Source: Arthrobacter sp. SLBN-122
GTDB taxonomy: Bacteria > Actinomycetota > Actinomycetes > Actinomycetales > Micrococcaceae
Length of the DNA: 64,000 nucleotides
Reading direction: 5' to 3'
Assembly (NCBI RefSeq): GCF_006715165.1
Contig: NZ_VFMS01000001.1
Span: 4,340,001-4,404,000, forward strand
Under the pieces are notes generated by a model. That model was given only the letters and a program-made list of their open reading frames with translations. It did not search any database and was not told the origin of the DNA. How positions within the stretch are numbered: the first letter of the stretch is position 1; every line of letters begins with the position of its first letter. The position numbers and the translations under genes are program-made. Below, piece by piece: positions 31,355 to 41,800 of the stretch.

Positions 31355-32583
31355 TTGCCAGCCAGTTCGCTGCGGCGGAACGTGGCGGCGATGTTGAGCT
31401 TCCGCCCGTACTCGATGGAGCCGTAGCGGAACAGGTGGACGGCCAGGCGCAGGATGGCGATGCCGACGACGAAGAGCTCGACGATGACGATGCCGGCCTC
31501 GTAGGGGCTGAGGGTACCGAAGCCGTTCCGGAGCAGTGCGGTGACCGGTGCGGTCAGCGGAAAGTAGGTGAAGATCTGCACGATGAGGGCTTCGGGGTTG
31601 GAGATGACCAGGCTGAATGTGTAGAAGGGGATGAACATCATGGCCATGAGCGGCCCGAAGATGGTCCCCGCTTCCTTGGCGGTGGGCATGATCGCGCCGA
31701 TGGCCACGAGGGTGCCGGTGAAAACCGTGAACCCGCCCAACAGGAGCAGGGCCCCGGTGAGCATAGGCCCGGGTTCGAAGACCAGGGAGGACAGACTCAT
31801 GGCCGGCAGGGCCAGGGAGTCGCGGAAGAACAGGTAGGCCAGCCCGACCGGCGCCAGGAACACCATGATCTGCACCAGCCCGACCATAAACAGGGAGATG
31901 ATCTTGCCGGTGATCAGGGTGGTTGGGTTCAGGGTCGTCAGGATCATCTCGGTGACACGGTTCTCCTTCTCCTCCAGGGTGGAGTTCAGCATCTGGTTCG
32001 AGAGCAGGATCATCGAGATATAAAAGACGACCAGGAACAGCAGGGGCGGGATCACTCCCCCGATCCCTGCGGCGGTGTGGCCGTCCTTGAACGTCTCGGA
32101 GTCGAACTTCACCTTGCCGGTCAGGGCTGCCGTCAGCTGGGGTGAGCCGACCGCGTACTGGGCCGATGCCTCCAGCAGCTGCTTGGCCACCGCCTCGTAC
32201 TTGCCGTTCTCGAACATGCCCTTGTCCGCCCCGTAGACCTTCACCGCCTCCCTGGTGGGGTCGGCCGGGAACTGGAAGTAGGCCTCGCTGGAGCCATTCT
32301 TCACCGCTTCGATGGCGGCGGCCGGGTTGTCGGTGTAGGTCCCGCCGGCGGCCTTGGCGCCGGGGGCCATGATGATCCCGGAGGCGTCGCTGTACGTGAA
32401 GGCGAAGCGGGCGCTCTTCTGGGCCTCGGCGCTGTCCTTACTGCTGGCATTGGATGCGAACACGAGGGCGAAGACGACGATGAGCAGGATTGGGATCGCC
32501 AGGGTGGCGATGGCGAAGCCGCGCTTCTTGATGGTGCGGACGAATTCGAAGGCGACGACGGTGCCGAGGTTGTGCTGTGCCAT
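31351..32583 (-). CDS. ABC-2 type transporter permease (NatB-like)
   Basis: Predicted 410 residues. One N-terminal helix (FAIATLAIPILLIVVFALVF), a large extracytoplasmic domain (about 45-180), then five helices, starting with IPPLLFLVVFYISMILLSNQ and the amphipathic EEKENRVTEMILTTLNPTT that is typical of NatB-like permeases. The partner ATPase is encoded 2 bp upstream. The family exports sodium, peptides or drugs; the substrate is not predictable here. Confidence 0.9.
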   Translation of the reverse strand: MAQHNLGTVVAFEFVRTIKKRGFAIATLAIPILLIVVFALVFASNASSKDSAEAQKSARFAFTYSDASGIIMAPGAKAAGGTYTDNPAAAIEAVKNGSSEAYFQFPADPTREAVKVYGADKGMFENGKYEAVAKQLLEASAQYAVGSPQLTAALTGKVKFDSETFKDGHTAAGIGGVIPPLLFLVVFYISMILLSNQMLNSTLEEKENRVTEMILTTLNPTTLITGKIISLFMVGLVQIMVFLAPVGLAYLFFRDSLALPAMSLSSLVFEPGPMLTGALLLLGGFTVFTGTLVAIGAIMPTAKEAGTIFGPLMAMMFIPFYTFSLVISNPEALIVQIFTYFPLTAPVTALLRNGFGTLSPYEAGIVIVELFVVGIAILRLAVHLFRYGSIEYGRKLNIAATFRRSELAGK

Positions 32584-32585
32584 GT

Positions 32586-33509
32586 CTAGTCCTCTGCCTG
32601 GTGTTCGCCGTAGACCTTGATGAATATTTCATCCAGTGAGATTCGTGCCGGGGTGAAGGACCGGATCGCGGCCCCGGCCTGCACGAGCTCGCGCAGGACT
32701 TTCTCCTCGGACGCCCCCTGCCGCGGGGCCAGCTCGGCCCGGCCATCATCATCGGAGACGACGTCGAACAGGTGCGAGGCCGGCAGGACACCGTCATAGG
32801 TGACCCGGTAGACAGTGCCGCCAAACTCCTCCTGGACCTCCTCAACCGTGCCGTAGGCGCGGGCGACACCGTCCTTGAGCAGGATCACCCGGTCACAGAG
32901 CCGCTCGACTTCCTCCATCTGGTGGGTGACCATGATGACGGTCGCCCCGCCCCGCCGGTGCTCGTCGATGATGTCCATCAGCAGCCGCCGGTTCACCGGG
33001 TCAAAGCCCTTCGTCGGCTCGTCCAGGATCAGCAGCTCCGGGTTGTTCATGATGGTCACGCCGAACTGGACTTTCTGCTGCTGGCCGCCGGAGAGCTTGT
33101 CCAGCCGGGTCTTGGCCTTCTCCGGGATGCCGACCCGCTCCAAATAGGACTCCGACCAACTCTTGGCCGCGGCCTTGGACAGGCCCTTGAGCCGGCCGAA
33201 GTAGACCATCACGTCCAGGACGGCTTCCTTCTTGTACAGGCCGCGTTCCTCGGGGAGGTATCCAAGGCGTGCGCCGTCGCGGGGTTCGAAGGTTTTCCCG
33301 CCGATGTGCAGGGTCCCGGCGGTGGGCCGGTAAATGCCCAGCAGGGCCCGCAGCGTCGTGGTCTTCCCCGACCCGTTGCTGCCCAGGAACCCGAACGTCT
33401 CCCCCGCCCGGACATCGAAGGACAGATCCCGGATGACTGTGGTGTCCCCGAAGACCATCCGGAAATCCTGAATGTGTACAAGCGGCTCAGCCGCGTCCCC
33501 CAACGTCAT
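32586..33509 (-). CDS. ABC transporter ATP-binding protein (NatA-like)
   Basis: Predicted 307 residues. Walker A GSNGSGKTT, Q-loop region LGYLPEERGLY, signature LSGGQQQKVQ, Walker B LLILDEPTKGFD and switch MVTHQ are complete. The C-terminal about 80 residues form the extra domain usual in exporters with ABC-2 permeases. First gene of a four-gene minus-strand operon with the permease and two membrane proteins. Confidence 0.93.
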   Translation of the reverse strand: MTLGDAAEPLVHIQDFRMVFGDTTVIRDLSFDVRAGETFGFLGSNGSGKTTTLRALLGIYRPTAGTLHIGGKTFEPRDGARLGYLPEERGLYKKEAVLDVMVYFGRLKGLSKAAAKSWSESYLERVGIPEKAKTRLDKLSGGQQQKVQFGVTIMNNPELLILDEPTKGFDPVNRRLLMDIIDEHRRGGATVIMVTHQMEEVERLCDRVILLKDGVARAYGTVEEVQEEFGGTVYRVTYDGVLPASHLFDVVSDDDGRAELAPRQGASEEKVLRELVQAGAAIRSFTPARISLDEIFIKVYGEHQAED

Positions 33510-33914
33510 GGCCTCAGCCTATCTCCGGCAAGTGGGTCCGTCGCCGGAACGCATGCGTAGGGGGCCTGCCAAACGCGGTACACCCGGGGCCAACAACCGG
33601 TCCGCGCGCTTCCACATACAAATGGACGCGATGCGCATCCTCGCGTCCCTGCCCAGACCGGTCTCAACCACCAGGCCCACGGCTTTTGAACAGATCCAGT
33701 AAGAACAAAGGCCCAGTGATGCTGACGCTGGTGGAAACCTCAGTCGTGGAAATCTCAGCAGAAGTCGCCTGGAGCGGGAACACGTTCCGCTACGCGGTCA
33801 CCATCTGCCGGTCCGTCCCGAGTTGCATCCAACGGAAATCGACCTCCCCGGTGAAGGACCAGCCGTGGGGCTATTGCGCTGGCGATCGAAGGCTGTGCCG
33901 TTTGACTCCGGGAG
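33510..33914. other. Gap with possible frameshifted gene debris
   Basis: The plus strand from 33719 reads MLTLVETSVVEISAEVAWSG in one frame and, after about 33825, LHPTEIDLPGEGPAVGLL in another, which looks like one small protein with a frameshift. There is no good ribosome-binding site and the end runs into the next gene, so no gene is called. The exporter promoter should lie near 33520-33560. Confidence 0.35.
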
Positions 33915-34295
33915 TCAGTCCGTCGTCTCTTCGACTCTGACTTCGTTGATTCGGCGGCTGTACCCTTCCAGCATTGCTTCGGTGTCGGGATCGTAGTTTA
34001 GGTACTCATCGGCCAGTGCTTCGTCGTTGGGGCGGCGGGTCCGGGTAGGTTTTTGCTGTGTCCCCGCCTTCAGCCGCGGCAGCTGCCGTAGTCGCCGTTT
34101 GACGTCCAGCAGCGCGTCCACAAACTCTTCGGCCCAGCTCTTGGCTTCTTCCAGGCTTACGGTTTGGAAGATATGCCGTTCACCGCGGGCGAGGACATTG
34201 ACACCCTGCTCATCGTCGAAATGGATGCAATACCTTCCCGCACTGCAGTTCGCGAAAAGACTGCCATCATTGCGTGAGAACCATACGAGCTTCAT
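33915..34295 (-). CDS. Hypothetical protein
   Basis: Predicted 126 residues. The N-terminal half is a small beta-rich domain (MKLVWFSRNDGSLFANCSAG, YCIHFDDEQGVNVLARGE), followed by a helix (EEAKSWAEEFVDALLDVKRR), a basic linker (KPTRTRRPNDEA) and an acidic end. Cytosolic. No family recognised. Confidence 0.6.
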   Translation of the reverse strand: MKLVWFSRNDGSLFANCSAGRYCIHFDDEQGVNVLARGERHIFQTVSLEEAKSWAEEFVDALLDVKRRLRQLPRLKAGTQQKPTRTRRPNDEALADEYLNYDPDTEAMLEGYSRRINEVRVEETTD

Positions 34296-34588
34296 AACGT
34301 CCCCCTATTCGGGCCGTGCGGCATTGCCTGTGATCCATCAACGCTCGCACTCCGCGGTGGGCCCGCGCCACACTTGTCTGTACTCGTTTTTGCGCCGTGA
34401 GGGCGGCCATGGGTACCCGCGCGTGGATCGCTTCCGCCTCCGAGAATATCTACGATTCTGAGTGACGGACTCCGATACGTCCCCTGCCAGAACTGGACCC
34501 GCAGGACGTGCAGCTATCTGGACCGGTAACCTGAAGTGGAATGCGCTCGGCCCAGGCCGCTTCTTGCCGGACCGTCAAACCGGGGCCA
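34296..34588. other. Gap with no recognised gene
   Basis: No supported frame. It separates two minus-strand genes and should hold the terminator of the nuclease gene and the promoter of the 126-residue gene, but neither could be pinned down. Confidence 0.4.
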
Positions 34589-35521
34589 TCACTCCGCTTC
34601 GTCTAGGTGGAATTCCACGCGGTACTTCATGAACCGGATGTTGCTGGTCATCGACAGGGCCCGCTGGATCCGCAGGTCGTCTTCCTGGGCGATGATGACG
34701 CCTTCCACGCTCTGGCCGGGTTCGAGCAGCTCGGTGTGGACGAAGCCCATGTAGCGCTGGATCTGGCCGACAACGGCATCGCTGGCCCTTCCCCTCTTCA
34801 ACTCCACGACGAGGAGCCGGGTCCGGTCCTTGCTGATGGCCAGGATGTCCATGGGGCCGGTGTCGGAGGGGTACTGCCGGCCGACGGGCTGCCCGTCCTC
34901 TTCGTAAATGTCGTACTCGCGGCCCAGGGAGGTGTTGGCCCAATTGTGCACCAGGAAGTCTTCGAGCTGCTTTTCCATCTGAAAGGCCAGCTGCTCCTGC
35001 ACCTCGGACGCGATCGCCTGCACTACCGGCTGCCCAGGTTCGGCAAGCTGTGTGAGGGTGGCCAGCTCGGCGGCGTGGGCCTCGAGCTGGAACACTGTCA
35101 TCGGGACCGCGGCCGTGGAGGCCAAGGTCGGGCTCATGTCGTCCCGGTTGATCGAGCCTTTCCAGTCCACGGGCCGCCGGTGCGGAAGGTCGGTGCCGGG
35201 GTGGTATTCGTACCCGCCGGCCACCGTCCCGTACTGGTAGGTCCGGTCCGGCTTGGGTGCCAGGACCAGGTCGCCGACAGCGATGCCCTCGGAGGCGGCC
35301 CACAGGTTGCCCATGGCCAAGCCGACCGATACCCGGGTCTTCTCCGGGTACATCTCCTGGTAGATGTCATTCATGGCTCCGCGGAATACCTCCGCTCCCC
35401 CGCCCAGGTGCGGCCGGATGTCATAGTCCCCGATGAAGTCCACGCCGATGTACCCGTTACGGATCATCTCGTCGGCAAACTGTCCGCCGCGGCCCTGCCG
35501 GACCACCCATGCTGCTGTCAT
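34589..35521 (-). CDS. PD-(D/E)XK-type nuclease, NucS/Mrr-like
   Basis: Predicted 310 residues. The C-terminal domain has the restriction-endonuclease core: LEDFLVHNWANTSLG (helix with Glu), SDTGPMDILAISKDR (catalytic Asp), LLVVELKRGRASD (ExK) and GQIQRYMGF. This is the arrangement of NucS C-terminal and DUF91-type nucleases. The N-terminal half (WVVRQGRGGQFADEMIRNGY and GDLVLAPKPDRTYQYGTVAG) resembles the Mrr-like N-terminal or EVE-like sensor domains that read DNA or modified bases. A solitary nuclease with a reader domain in an accessory region is a candidate for restriction of foreign DNA. Confidence 0.8.
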   Translation of the reverse strand: MTAAWVVRQGRGGQFADEMIRNGYIGVDFIGDYDIRPHLGGGAEVFRGAMNDIYQEMYPEKTRVSVGLAMGNLWAASEGIAVGDLVLAPKPDRTYQYGTVAGGYEYHPGTDLPHRRPVDWKGSINRDDMSPTLASTAAVPMTVFQLEAHAAELATLTQLAEPGQPVVQAIASEVQEQLAFQMEKQLEDFLVHNWANTSLGREYDIYEEDGQPVGRQYPSDTGPMDILAISKDRTRLLVVELKRGRASDAVVGQIQRYMGFVHTELLEPGQSVEGVIIAQEDDLRIQRALSMTSNIRFMKYRVEFHLDEAE

Positions 35522-35644
35522 TGCTCTCCTGCGTCTCCTGTCCCGTCTATGGGGACGCTGTTGAAGGTATCAGGGTCAGACGCCGGGTAGTGCAAGTTTC
35601 AGGCCAAACGAGTCCTTGCACGATCAAGGCTGCCGATAAGGCGC

Positions 35645-35971
35645 TCAGCTCAACCTGGTCTGGTAGCGCTGTACGACGTCACCCTTGATGCGTCCGCGTG
35701 CGTTCACCTCGATGCCGTTCTCTGCTGCCCAAGCACTGACGGCCTTTGTGTTGGCCGCCGGCGGGAGGAGACGGACAGAAGGGGCATGCTTCGTGGCGCC
35801 CGTCTTGCGGCCCGCGTCCACGAAGTGGGCCAACAGTCCGCGTAGCTCGTCAGCGTTTGGTCCTGCAAGGTCGATTACGTAGTCAGTGCCGTCTAACCCA
35901 AAGTGGATAATTTCAGTCGCCGCTGATCCGTCGAGGTCATCAATGAGTTCAATCACTGTGCGTGTAGCCAT
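35645..35971 (-). CDS. lsr2: Lsr2-family nucleoid protein
   Basis: Predicted 108 residues, the normal size. The N-terminal dimerisation domain (VIELIDDLDGSAATEIIHFG, LDGTDYVIDLAGPNADELRG) is followed by a linker and the DNA-binding domain AVSAWAAENGIEVNARGRIK with the RGR hook that enters AT-rich minor grooves. Lsr2 is the actinobacterial H-NS analogue and silences AT-rich foreign DNA. Its presence inside an accessory region suggests an island-borne copy beside the chromosomal one; that cannot be checked here. Confidence 0.92.
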   Translation of the reverse strand: MATRTVIELIDDLDGSAATEIIHFGLDGTDYVIDLAGPNADELRGLLAHFVDAGRKTGATKHAPSVRLLPPAANTKAVSAWAAENGIEVNARGRIKGDVVQRYQTRLS

Positions 35972-36441
35972 CCGATGATCCTAACCAGCCAGCAGCCTTA
36001 CCAGCTGGAGCGACGCTGGAGCGGACACATGGGATCGACCAGAAGAGCCCACCCGGTCGGCAGCGCCGATGCGGTACTCCATGAGCGCGAAGCCGTTGAC
36101 GGCACGGCTCGGTAGCGGGGCCTTCAGCTCCAGAGCTTCAGCTTGCCGTCCCGCACCTCAAGCGCCCGCTCCAGCTTGTCTAGGCTGCACTTGTGGTCAT
36201 CGCTGCTCATCCTGCTGCCGGGAGAGAGCGCGGGCCGTCCTCCTAGACCAGATACGGATCGGCTGTGCCGATCAGCGAAGTATCGGCGAGGAAAAGAAGG
36301 AGCCGGCTGAGGCGCCGTCTTTGTGCTCCCCGCGGCCAGCTTCACGCCCCGGCGGCTGAGTTCCGGTACCGGGCAGCCGTTGACTTGCTGGACCACGTCA
36401 CAATCAGACAGAGAGGGCGCAGCTACACGAAAGAGATATTG
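35972..36441. other. Gap with no recognised gene
   Basis: A minus frame at about 36125-36211 reads MSSDDHKCSLDKLERALEVR behind GCAGCAGG and would give 28 residues; support is too weak for a gene call. It may be the end of a lost gene. Confidence 0.4.
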
Positions 36442-36678
36442 TCACCCTTCGGCGGACGAACGTTTGCCAGCCAGAACCTTCTCGCGCATACGACCCTCAG
36501 TGCGACTTGGCTCAGCAGGGGTTTGCGACGCGTCAGACTCCCTCGGGTCCTTGAGCCCAAAACTCTTCACCAAAGAACCGCCACCTGAGATGACCACGTA
36601 ATCGACGCCTCGCAGCAGTTGGCCTCTGGTTGTTATGTCGTTGCTTCGCTTGGACCGTTTGATCCTTGGATGAACCAA
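36442..36678 (-). CDS. Small basic hypothetical protein
   Basis: TTG start at 36678, six bases behind a perfect AGGAGG, 16 bp after the stop of the membrane protein at 36694. About 78 residues, basic at both ends (RIKRSKRSND; EKVLAGKRSS) with RGVDYVVISGGGSLVKSFGL in the middle. The strong ribosome-binding site is the main support. No family recognised. Confidence 0.45.
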   Translation of the reverse strand: MVHPRIKRSKRSNDITTRGQLLRGVDYVVISGGGSLVKSFGLKDPRESDASQTPAEPSRTEGRMREKVLAGKRSSAEG

Positions 36679-36693
36679 TTTCAACCTCCTGGG

Positions 36694-38130
36694 CTAGGTA
36701 TATTCTACGACGAGTTCCGGTTGATGCCCTCTGATTCGCCAATCAAAGCGGAAATACATGAACCATACGCTTACTGCGGCAACTAGAGCCACAACGACCC
36801 ACCATGCGCCCTCCCACACCGTTGGCTGGAGCCGGACTGCGGCAAGACCGGCAACAATGGTCAAGGCGAGAGCGCTCAGGATGAGCATCCCTCGTAGCGG
36901 GCCCACCATTCGGGCTACAAGGCGATGCTCAGGCAGACGACTCATCCATGAAATCAGCAATGCTGGCCCAACCAGCAGGATGGAGGCAGCTGGGGAGGGA
37001 ATCGTGTCAGGCTCCATCTTCAAGAAAAACTGATCAAAGAGCCGGACCAAGCTTGCGAAAACCACGAGGGCAACAACGCTGATCAGCGTCCATTGAGTGA
37101 AGAAGAAAAGTCCTTGCCTCGCGACAGAGATCTCTGCTCTCAGGACCCCAACCGCCTGCGGAGTCGACGGCTCGATGTTGACGTGACCGACGCGTCCCTC
37201 AGGAAATGACTCTGCAAATTGGTCACCACTTCCGTCCTCCGCCTCACCAATCTCTGCCAGGGTGAGAGAATCCACAACGAGCCCGGCCGGGACTTCGACT
37301 TCCATGTGGTGACTCGCAGCGAACCCTAGGTCGGGGACAGGCTGCAAAATAACGAGCCGCTTCGTCCCAGAACCGCGGCTATTGGGTGCAGCTTGATCTA
37401 GAGCGTATTTGAGAATCAGCCGCTGACCAACGAGTTCTTCCTTGACCTCGACTAAAAAAACAAAGTTGGTCAGCATCTGCCCTACAAGGGCGTCAAAATC
37501 TTCTATCTGCTGCCGGGCTGCTTCATCGAGGACCTTATTCCCCAGAGCATCGTCCCGCCACACCTCATACCTGTCCCCCGTCTCATCAATAGAGTCTGTT
37601 TGGCACGACGCAATGGCGAGAAAGAGTTCTCTACGAGAGGACCTAGACCAGACGGCCTTTAACGTGGGCGGAAGTTTTTCCTCGAGCATCTCAGCAACTA
37701 GTTTGGCATGTTCCTGACGGCCTAAAACAGGGACAGGTTTTCCTTCGTGCGAAGTGTTTAGGCGTTGCTTGGGCCCCTTCTCAAGAACTCCTAGAGGGAT
37801 CAACACGTGGCCTTTTGAGCCAGGTATAACGCGGTCTTTTGGGAGGGTTAGATCCACGGACACGAATCGCCTGGTAGTCCCGTCTACGTCCAAGCGCAAA
37901 GCATCAACGCGTCTATGAACCCAGTTTTGGGATTGCGTAAGAAGTAGATTCAGCGTTTCTCCGACAGCTACACCACCCCGCCGCCTGGCTGTCAATATGC
38001 TCACAATCGAATGGTGCCACACTTCTCCAAAATGAAGACAGAGCTGCACCCGCGATTCGAAAATTTGCTGGTCGATGAGGAATACGCTGGCACAGCTTGT
38101 TCGTAACCTGCCATCAAGCTCCGAACTCAT
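36694..38130 (-). CDS. Large membrane-anchored protein of unknown function
   Basis: Predicted 478 residues. About 320 residues of soluble domain are followed by four hydrophobic segments near the C-terminus: FFFTQWTLISVVALVVFASL, SPAASILLVGPALLISWMS, MVGPLRGMLILSALALTIVA and WEGAWWVVVALVAAVSVWF. The beta-rich part before them (HHMEVEVPAGLVVDSLTLAE) could be a ligand or lipid-binding domain. Lower GC than the flanks. Same strand and 720 bp downstream of the YobI-like NTPase gene; a functional link is possible but not shown. Confidence 0.7.
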   Translation of the reverse strand: MSSELDGRLRTSCASVFLIDQQIFESRVQLCLHFGEVWHHSIVSILTARRRGGVAVGETLNLLLTQSQNWVHRRVDALRLDVDGTTRRFVSVDLTLPKDRVIPGSKGHVLIPLGVLEKGPKQRLNTSHEGKPVPVLGRQEHAKLVAEMLEEKLPPTLKAVWSRSSRRELFLAIASCQTDSIDETGDRYEVWRDDALGNKVLDEAARQQIEDFDALVGQMLTNFVFLVEVKEELVGQRLILKYALDQAAPNSRGSGTKRLVILQPVPDLGFAASHHMEVEVPAGLVVDSLTLAEIGEAEDGSGDQFAESFPEGRVGHVNIEPSTPQAVGVLRAEISVARQGLFFFTQWTLISVVALVVFASLVRLFDQFFLKMEPDTIPSPAASILLVGPALLISWMSRLPEHRLVARMVGPLRGMLILSALALTIVAGLAAVRLQPTVWEGAWWVVVALVAAVSVWFMYFRFDWRIRGHQPELVVEYT

Positions 38131-38851
38131 CGTTAGCGTCTGATGTTACGAATTGGCACTGGGTGCTGGGCACATCATCACGCTGTGGGTCGTGCAGTGT
38201 CGTGGACATGATTTACAACGACCGCTAGGGGATCAGCTTGCAGGACGCTCAGGTGGGAGAGCTGCAGAATTAGTGCAGAGGGCGTCCTTGCGAACCCCCA
38301 GCGGCCGATGCTGCCGCTGCACCAACGGTGATCCACGGGAGTAGCATCACGGGCTGCCAGCCATAAGCTAAGACGCTGCCCAACACCCAGAACATAAGAG
38401 CCGGTACAACTGCATCTTAACAATTGTTAAGGTCAGGAAAATGTTGTCCCATAATTGTTAAATTTCTGCCGTTCTGGACACAGCAACCGTGATTACGAAA
38501 CACACGAGCGGGACCACCAGCAGGACCGCAAGGAACTTGAACTCGACTAGGGCGCTTCCCTGTTAATGCGGGCGGCCCGTCTGCCGAACCGAGTGGGCGC
38601 GGATGGATAGTCTGGATTCGGCGTCAGGTGCGGCCAGTTAGATGTGGCAAGAAGGTTGAGTTCCTGAGCCTAAGTCCAGGGACTCGCATACCTTGGGCTC
38701 ATGCTCGAAGGGAGGTCCGCGCAAAAGGGTCAAGGGAATTGTTGGGTTGGAATTTGAGTGACCTCCCACTGCTTCATACCGAGACCCACAGGGTCCGCAG
38801 CTGCACGGCACACAGCTATCCAGATTGTGACGGGCAAATCCCCTGCCCATC
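38131..38851. other. 720-bp gap with operator-like palindrome, no recognised gene
   Basis: Frames on both strands lack motifs. The stretch 38400-38470 is AT-rich and contains the palindrome listed separately. It probably holds the promoter of the gene that starts at 38130. Confidence 0.45.
38417..38430. promoter_or_regulatory. Perfect 14-bp palindrome TTAACAATTGTTAA
   Basis: The palindrome is followed 24 bp later by a second half-like site AATTGTTAA (38454-38462). Spaced AT-rich dyads in a GC-rich genome are typical binding sites for MarR/PadR-type repressors. It stands about 290 bp upstream of the start at 38130. Confidence 0.45.
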
Positions 38852-41800
38852 CTATGGTCGCCTCAGGGTCACCTTGATCCTGGAGTCTGCACCTACGGGG
38901 AACTTAGAAACGATTCCACCGCCATGAAGGGCTTGCAGGATTTTTCGGTGCTCCGGCGTATCGGAGAGCCGGGTCACGGAGTGGCCCCTATCGGCAATAC
39001 GGGAGTAAGGATCGCCCAGCTTGCGGAGTGATTCCTGCAGTTGATCGACCGTGAGTCGGTCGATTGCATCTGCCAGCAGTCTTACCACGATGGATGCGCG
39101 TACGCCGCCGGTGAGCACGAGTTCGATTCCTGATGCATTTAATCTAAGACGTCCGTGAAGGGCCTCCTGAGCGACGGCTTCGTAGGCGTCCCTCGGCACC
39201 TTTGGAAAGGTTCGCAGCCCATTAACAACTAACCGCCGAAGGTCTTCGCCGATGTTCTCGCTGAGCAAGAGCGGAGCTATATGTTCGGGGGCCAAAGTCT
39301 CTGGTGACAGTAATTCGGGGTACTGGCTCGACTTACTTATCGCGTGTTCCAGGGTAGGCCAATCCGTCATCAGCCTGTGCTGAAATGCCTCTGCATCGTC
39401 AGCGATGAGACCTGCTTCGATCAGGTTTCCAATGAAGTTGCCGGGGTCGGGCTCAATGGATGCAGTCGGCAGCTCATCAGTTTCCAATGATCTTGCCAAT
39501 TCGAGGCGGTGGTCAGGATTCGGCAGAGCTTTTGACGCGTTCAATATAGAGAGCGCCAGCTCTGTTCTTTCCTGAAGTTCGGCACCGTCGGTCTCCAAAA
39601 TCTCTGATACAGCTTCCAGGGACTTGGCGAGATGGGCGTCGACGTCCCCTTGCCACTGAACATAGGCCGCGACGTTCCGATATGTCATCGTGGTCCGTCG
39701 GCCTCCGACGAGCGCGGGCCAAGCTCCGTTCGGCACATCCTCAAGGTCAACGACTCGACAATCCGGGTGTGCTTTGGAGACGATGAAGGCGTAGTCGGCT
39801 TCCCGCCATTCCACGTGTTCGTTCAGTATGGCTACGAAGCTTTCCGGGTCCTCCACGACGTAGGTAGTCGTAGGCGAGTCGGCATGGGCAGACTTGTAGT
39901 CGTCAATGTTCGCTAAGGCATGGAGGTAAATGGTCTTGCCAAGTTTCCTGAGCCGGTCCAAGGCGATGTTGTTCGTCTTGCTAATGCGTTCCAGATTTTC
40001 CGCTGACACTTTGTAAGCGGTTGTCTCGGCCAGTTCTGCGCAGGCGGCGTCAGAAAGGGCACTTACACTGCCCAGCTGAGCACCGACTGCAACTACGAAG
40101 GCCACCAACTCTTTGGGAGTTGTAGTGCTTACGCCGTCGACGAGGGCCGGGAACTGCATGTAAGCGGATTCCACGAACGTCTGTAGTTGCTGGGAGTTGT
40201 CGTACTGGGTGTTGGCCCGACGCGCTCCGGCAGCGGCGTCAATCGTTGTCGCCTTTTCAGCTGCATCGAGGGCGGGGTGTGCAGCAAGGAGGGTGAAGAT
40301 CGTGAGCAGGAAGGGGGCCAATTGCCCAGCGAACGCTGCTTTGTACGTCCCTGCGCTCAGATAGTGGTCGATGAACTTGCTCTCAGTCTCACCTCCAGAG
40401 GCCAAGTTTTTAGCCAAGGTGGCTGCGTCCCCTGGGCGCTGGACAAGTAGATGGTCGAGTACCGAGATGTTGAACATGCTCCGCTCATTAAGGACCGATG
40501 GGCCTTGGTCCCGGATGATCGCTTCGACGTCTTCACTGTCCAGAGGGTAGTCGGCGTCTGCCACTCCGCGGTCTACGCATCGCAGGATGTAGGTCATGGC
40601 ATCGGGCCGGATCAGCTGCCCGTAGAACGAGGAAACGTGGAGGGTGAAGTACGGGGTGATGTAACCTCCGATCACAAGGTCAACTGCGAGTCGCGAGGGC
40701 ATCAGGACTTCGGCTATGCCACGGAAACTAAGCGAGGCGTCCCCTTCGAATGCCGAGTGTCTGAACTCGGGCCGTTCGATGAGCTGCTTCCATGTGTGAC
40801 GGCGGAGGAACCCAGCATTCAGCTGTCCCTGTTCAATTGTTCTCTGATCACTAGCGACAGCTGAGGCGGAGAAGGGTTCTACGTCAATGTCCTGACCGAT
40901 GAGCGTCTTCACCGCGTCGGAGGAAAGGATCATCTGGGCGGCGTGATTGTAGTAATCCCTAACGGTGAGCGAGAGTGTGGATTCGCCGGCCGCGAGCTTC
41001 TTCCAGAATGCAGGCTTCGAAGCACCCGCCTTGTCGAGAGTCTGGTTATCGACCGTAATTGTCCCGTTTACCAGACTGGAACCCCTGGCTTTGGCCAGAC
41101 TGTCGATGACGTCCTGTAGTCGTGTTGCTAAGAACGACGCCCTTTCCTCTGCTCCTTGTTGGGTTTGGACACGAACGCGCAGCTTCTCATTGTTGTTTCG
41201 AATGCTCTGCAGGTTATGGGTCACGAGCGCACGCCACGAGTCATACAGCTTGTCGAGGGAAGATGTGCCGAGCCGTATGGCTTCGAAATCAGCCATGTGG
41301 GCGTTCTTGAAGAGGATCATGGCGAACAATCGATCCTCGTCAAGCTCTGGCACGGGGTTCTCAACTTTGAGGAGCCGGTGTTCGAAGACTTCGTATTCAT
41401 TGACGATATTGTGAATGAGCCGCATGTCTGCGACGTGGCGGGCGGCAAGATCGATCACGTCTTTTGAGATGCTGTGACCCCGAGTTGTCAGGAGGTCATG
41501 CATGAGATCTCGGGCGTTCTTGTGGGTGATGAAGGGGACGACCGGGACGACGAGCTCGAAGAATTTTGTTCGGTTAGCTCTCTTCAGTTCTGCGCGCGCT
41601 TCGTCCGTGACATCACGGGCTTCGCGGCCAAGACTTTCAAAGACGCTGTCCTTGACGGCGTAGATAAAGCGTATGTTCCTTCCGCCCAACTGCTTCGCCG
41701 AGTTCAGCAGGCTGTTGAGGGCACGGAGGGCCTCGAAAATTCTGGGGTCGTTGAACCGGTCAAGATCTTCGATAATCAGGATGTCGCACGCTTTATTAGT

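Noticed and set aside
31270..32145. 291-codon plus-strand frame
   Set aside because: Antisense of the ABC permease gene; composition typical of a shadow frame.
33719..33930. Small plus-strand gene with one frameshift
   Set aside because: The two pieces look protein-like but there is no ribosome-binding site and the end runs into the antisense of the next gene.
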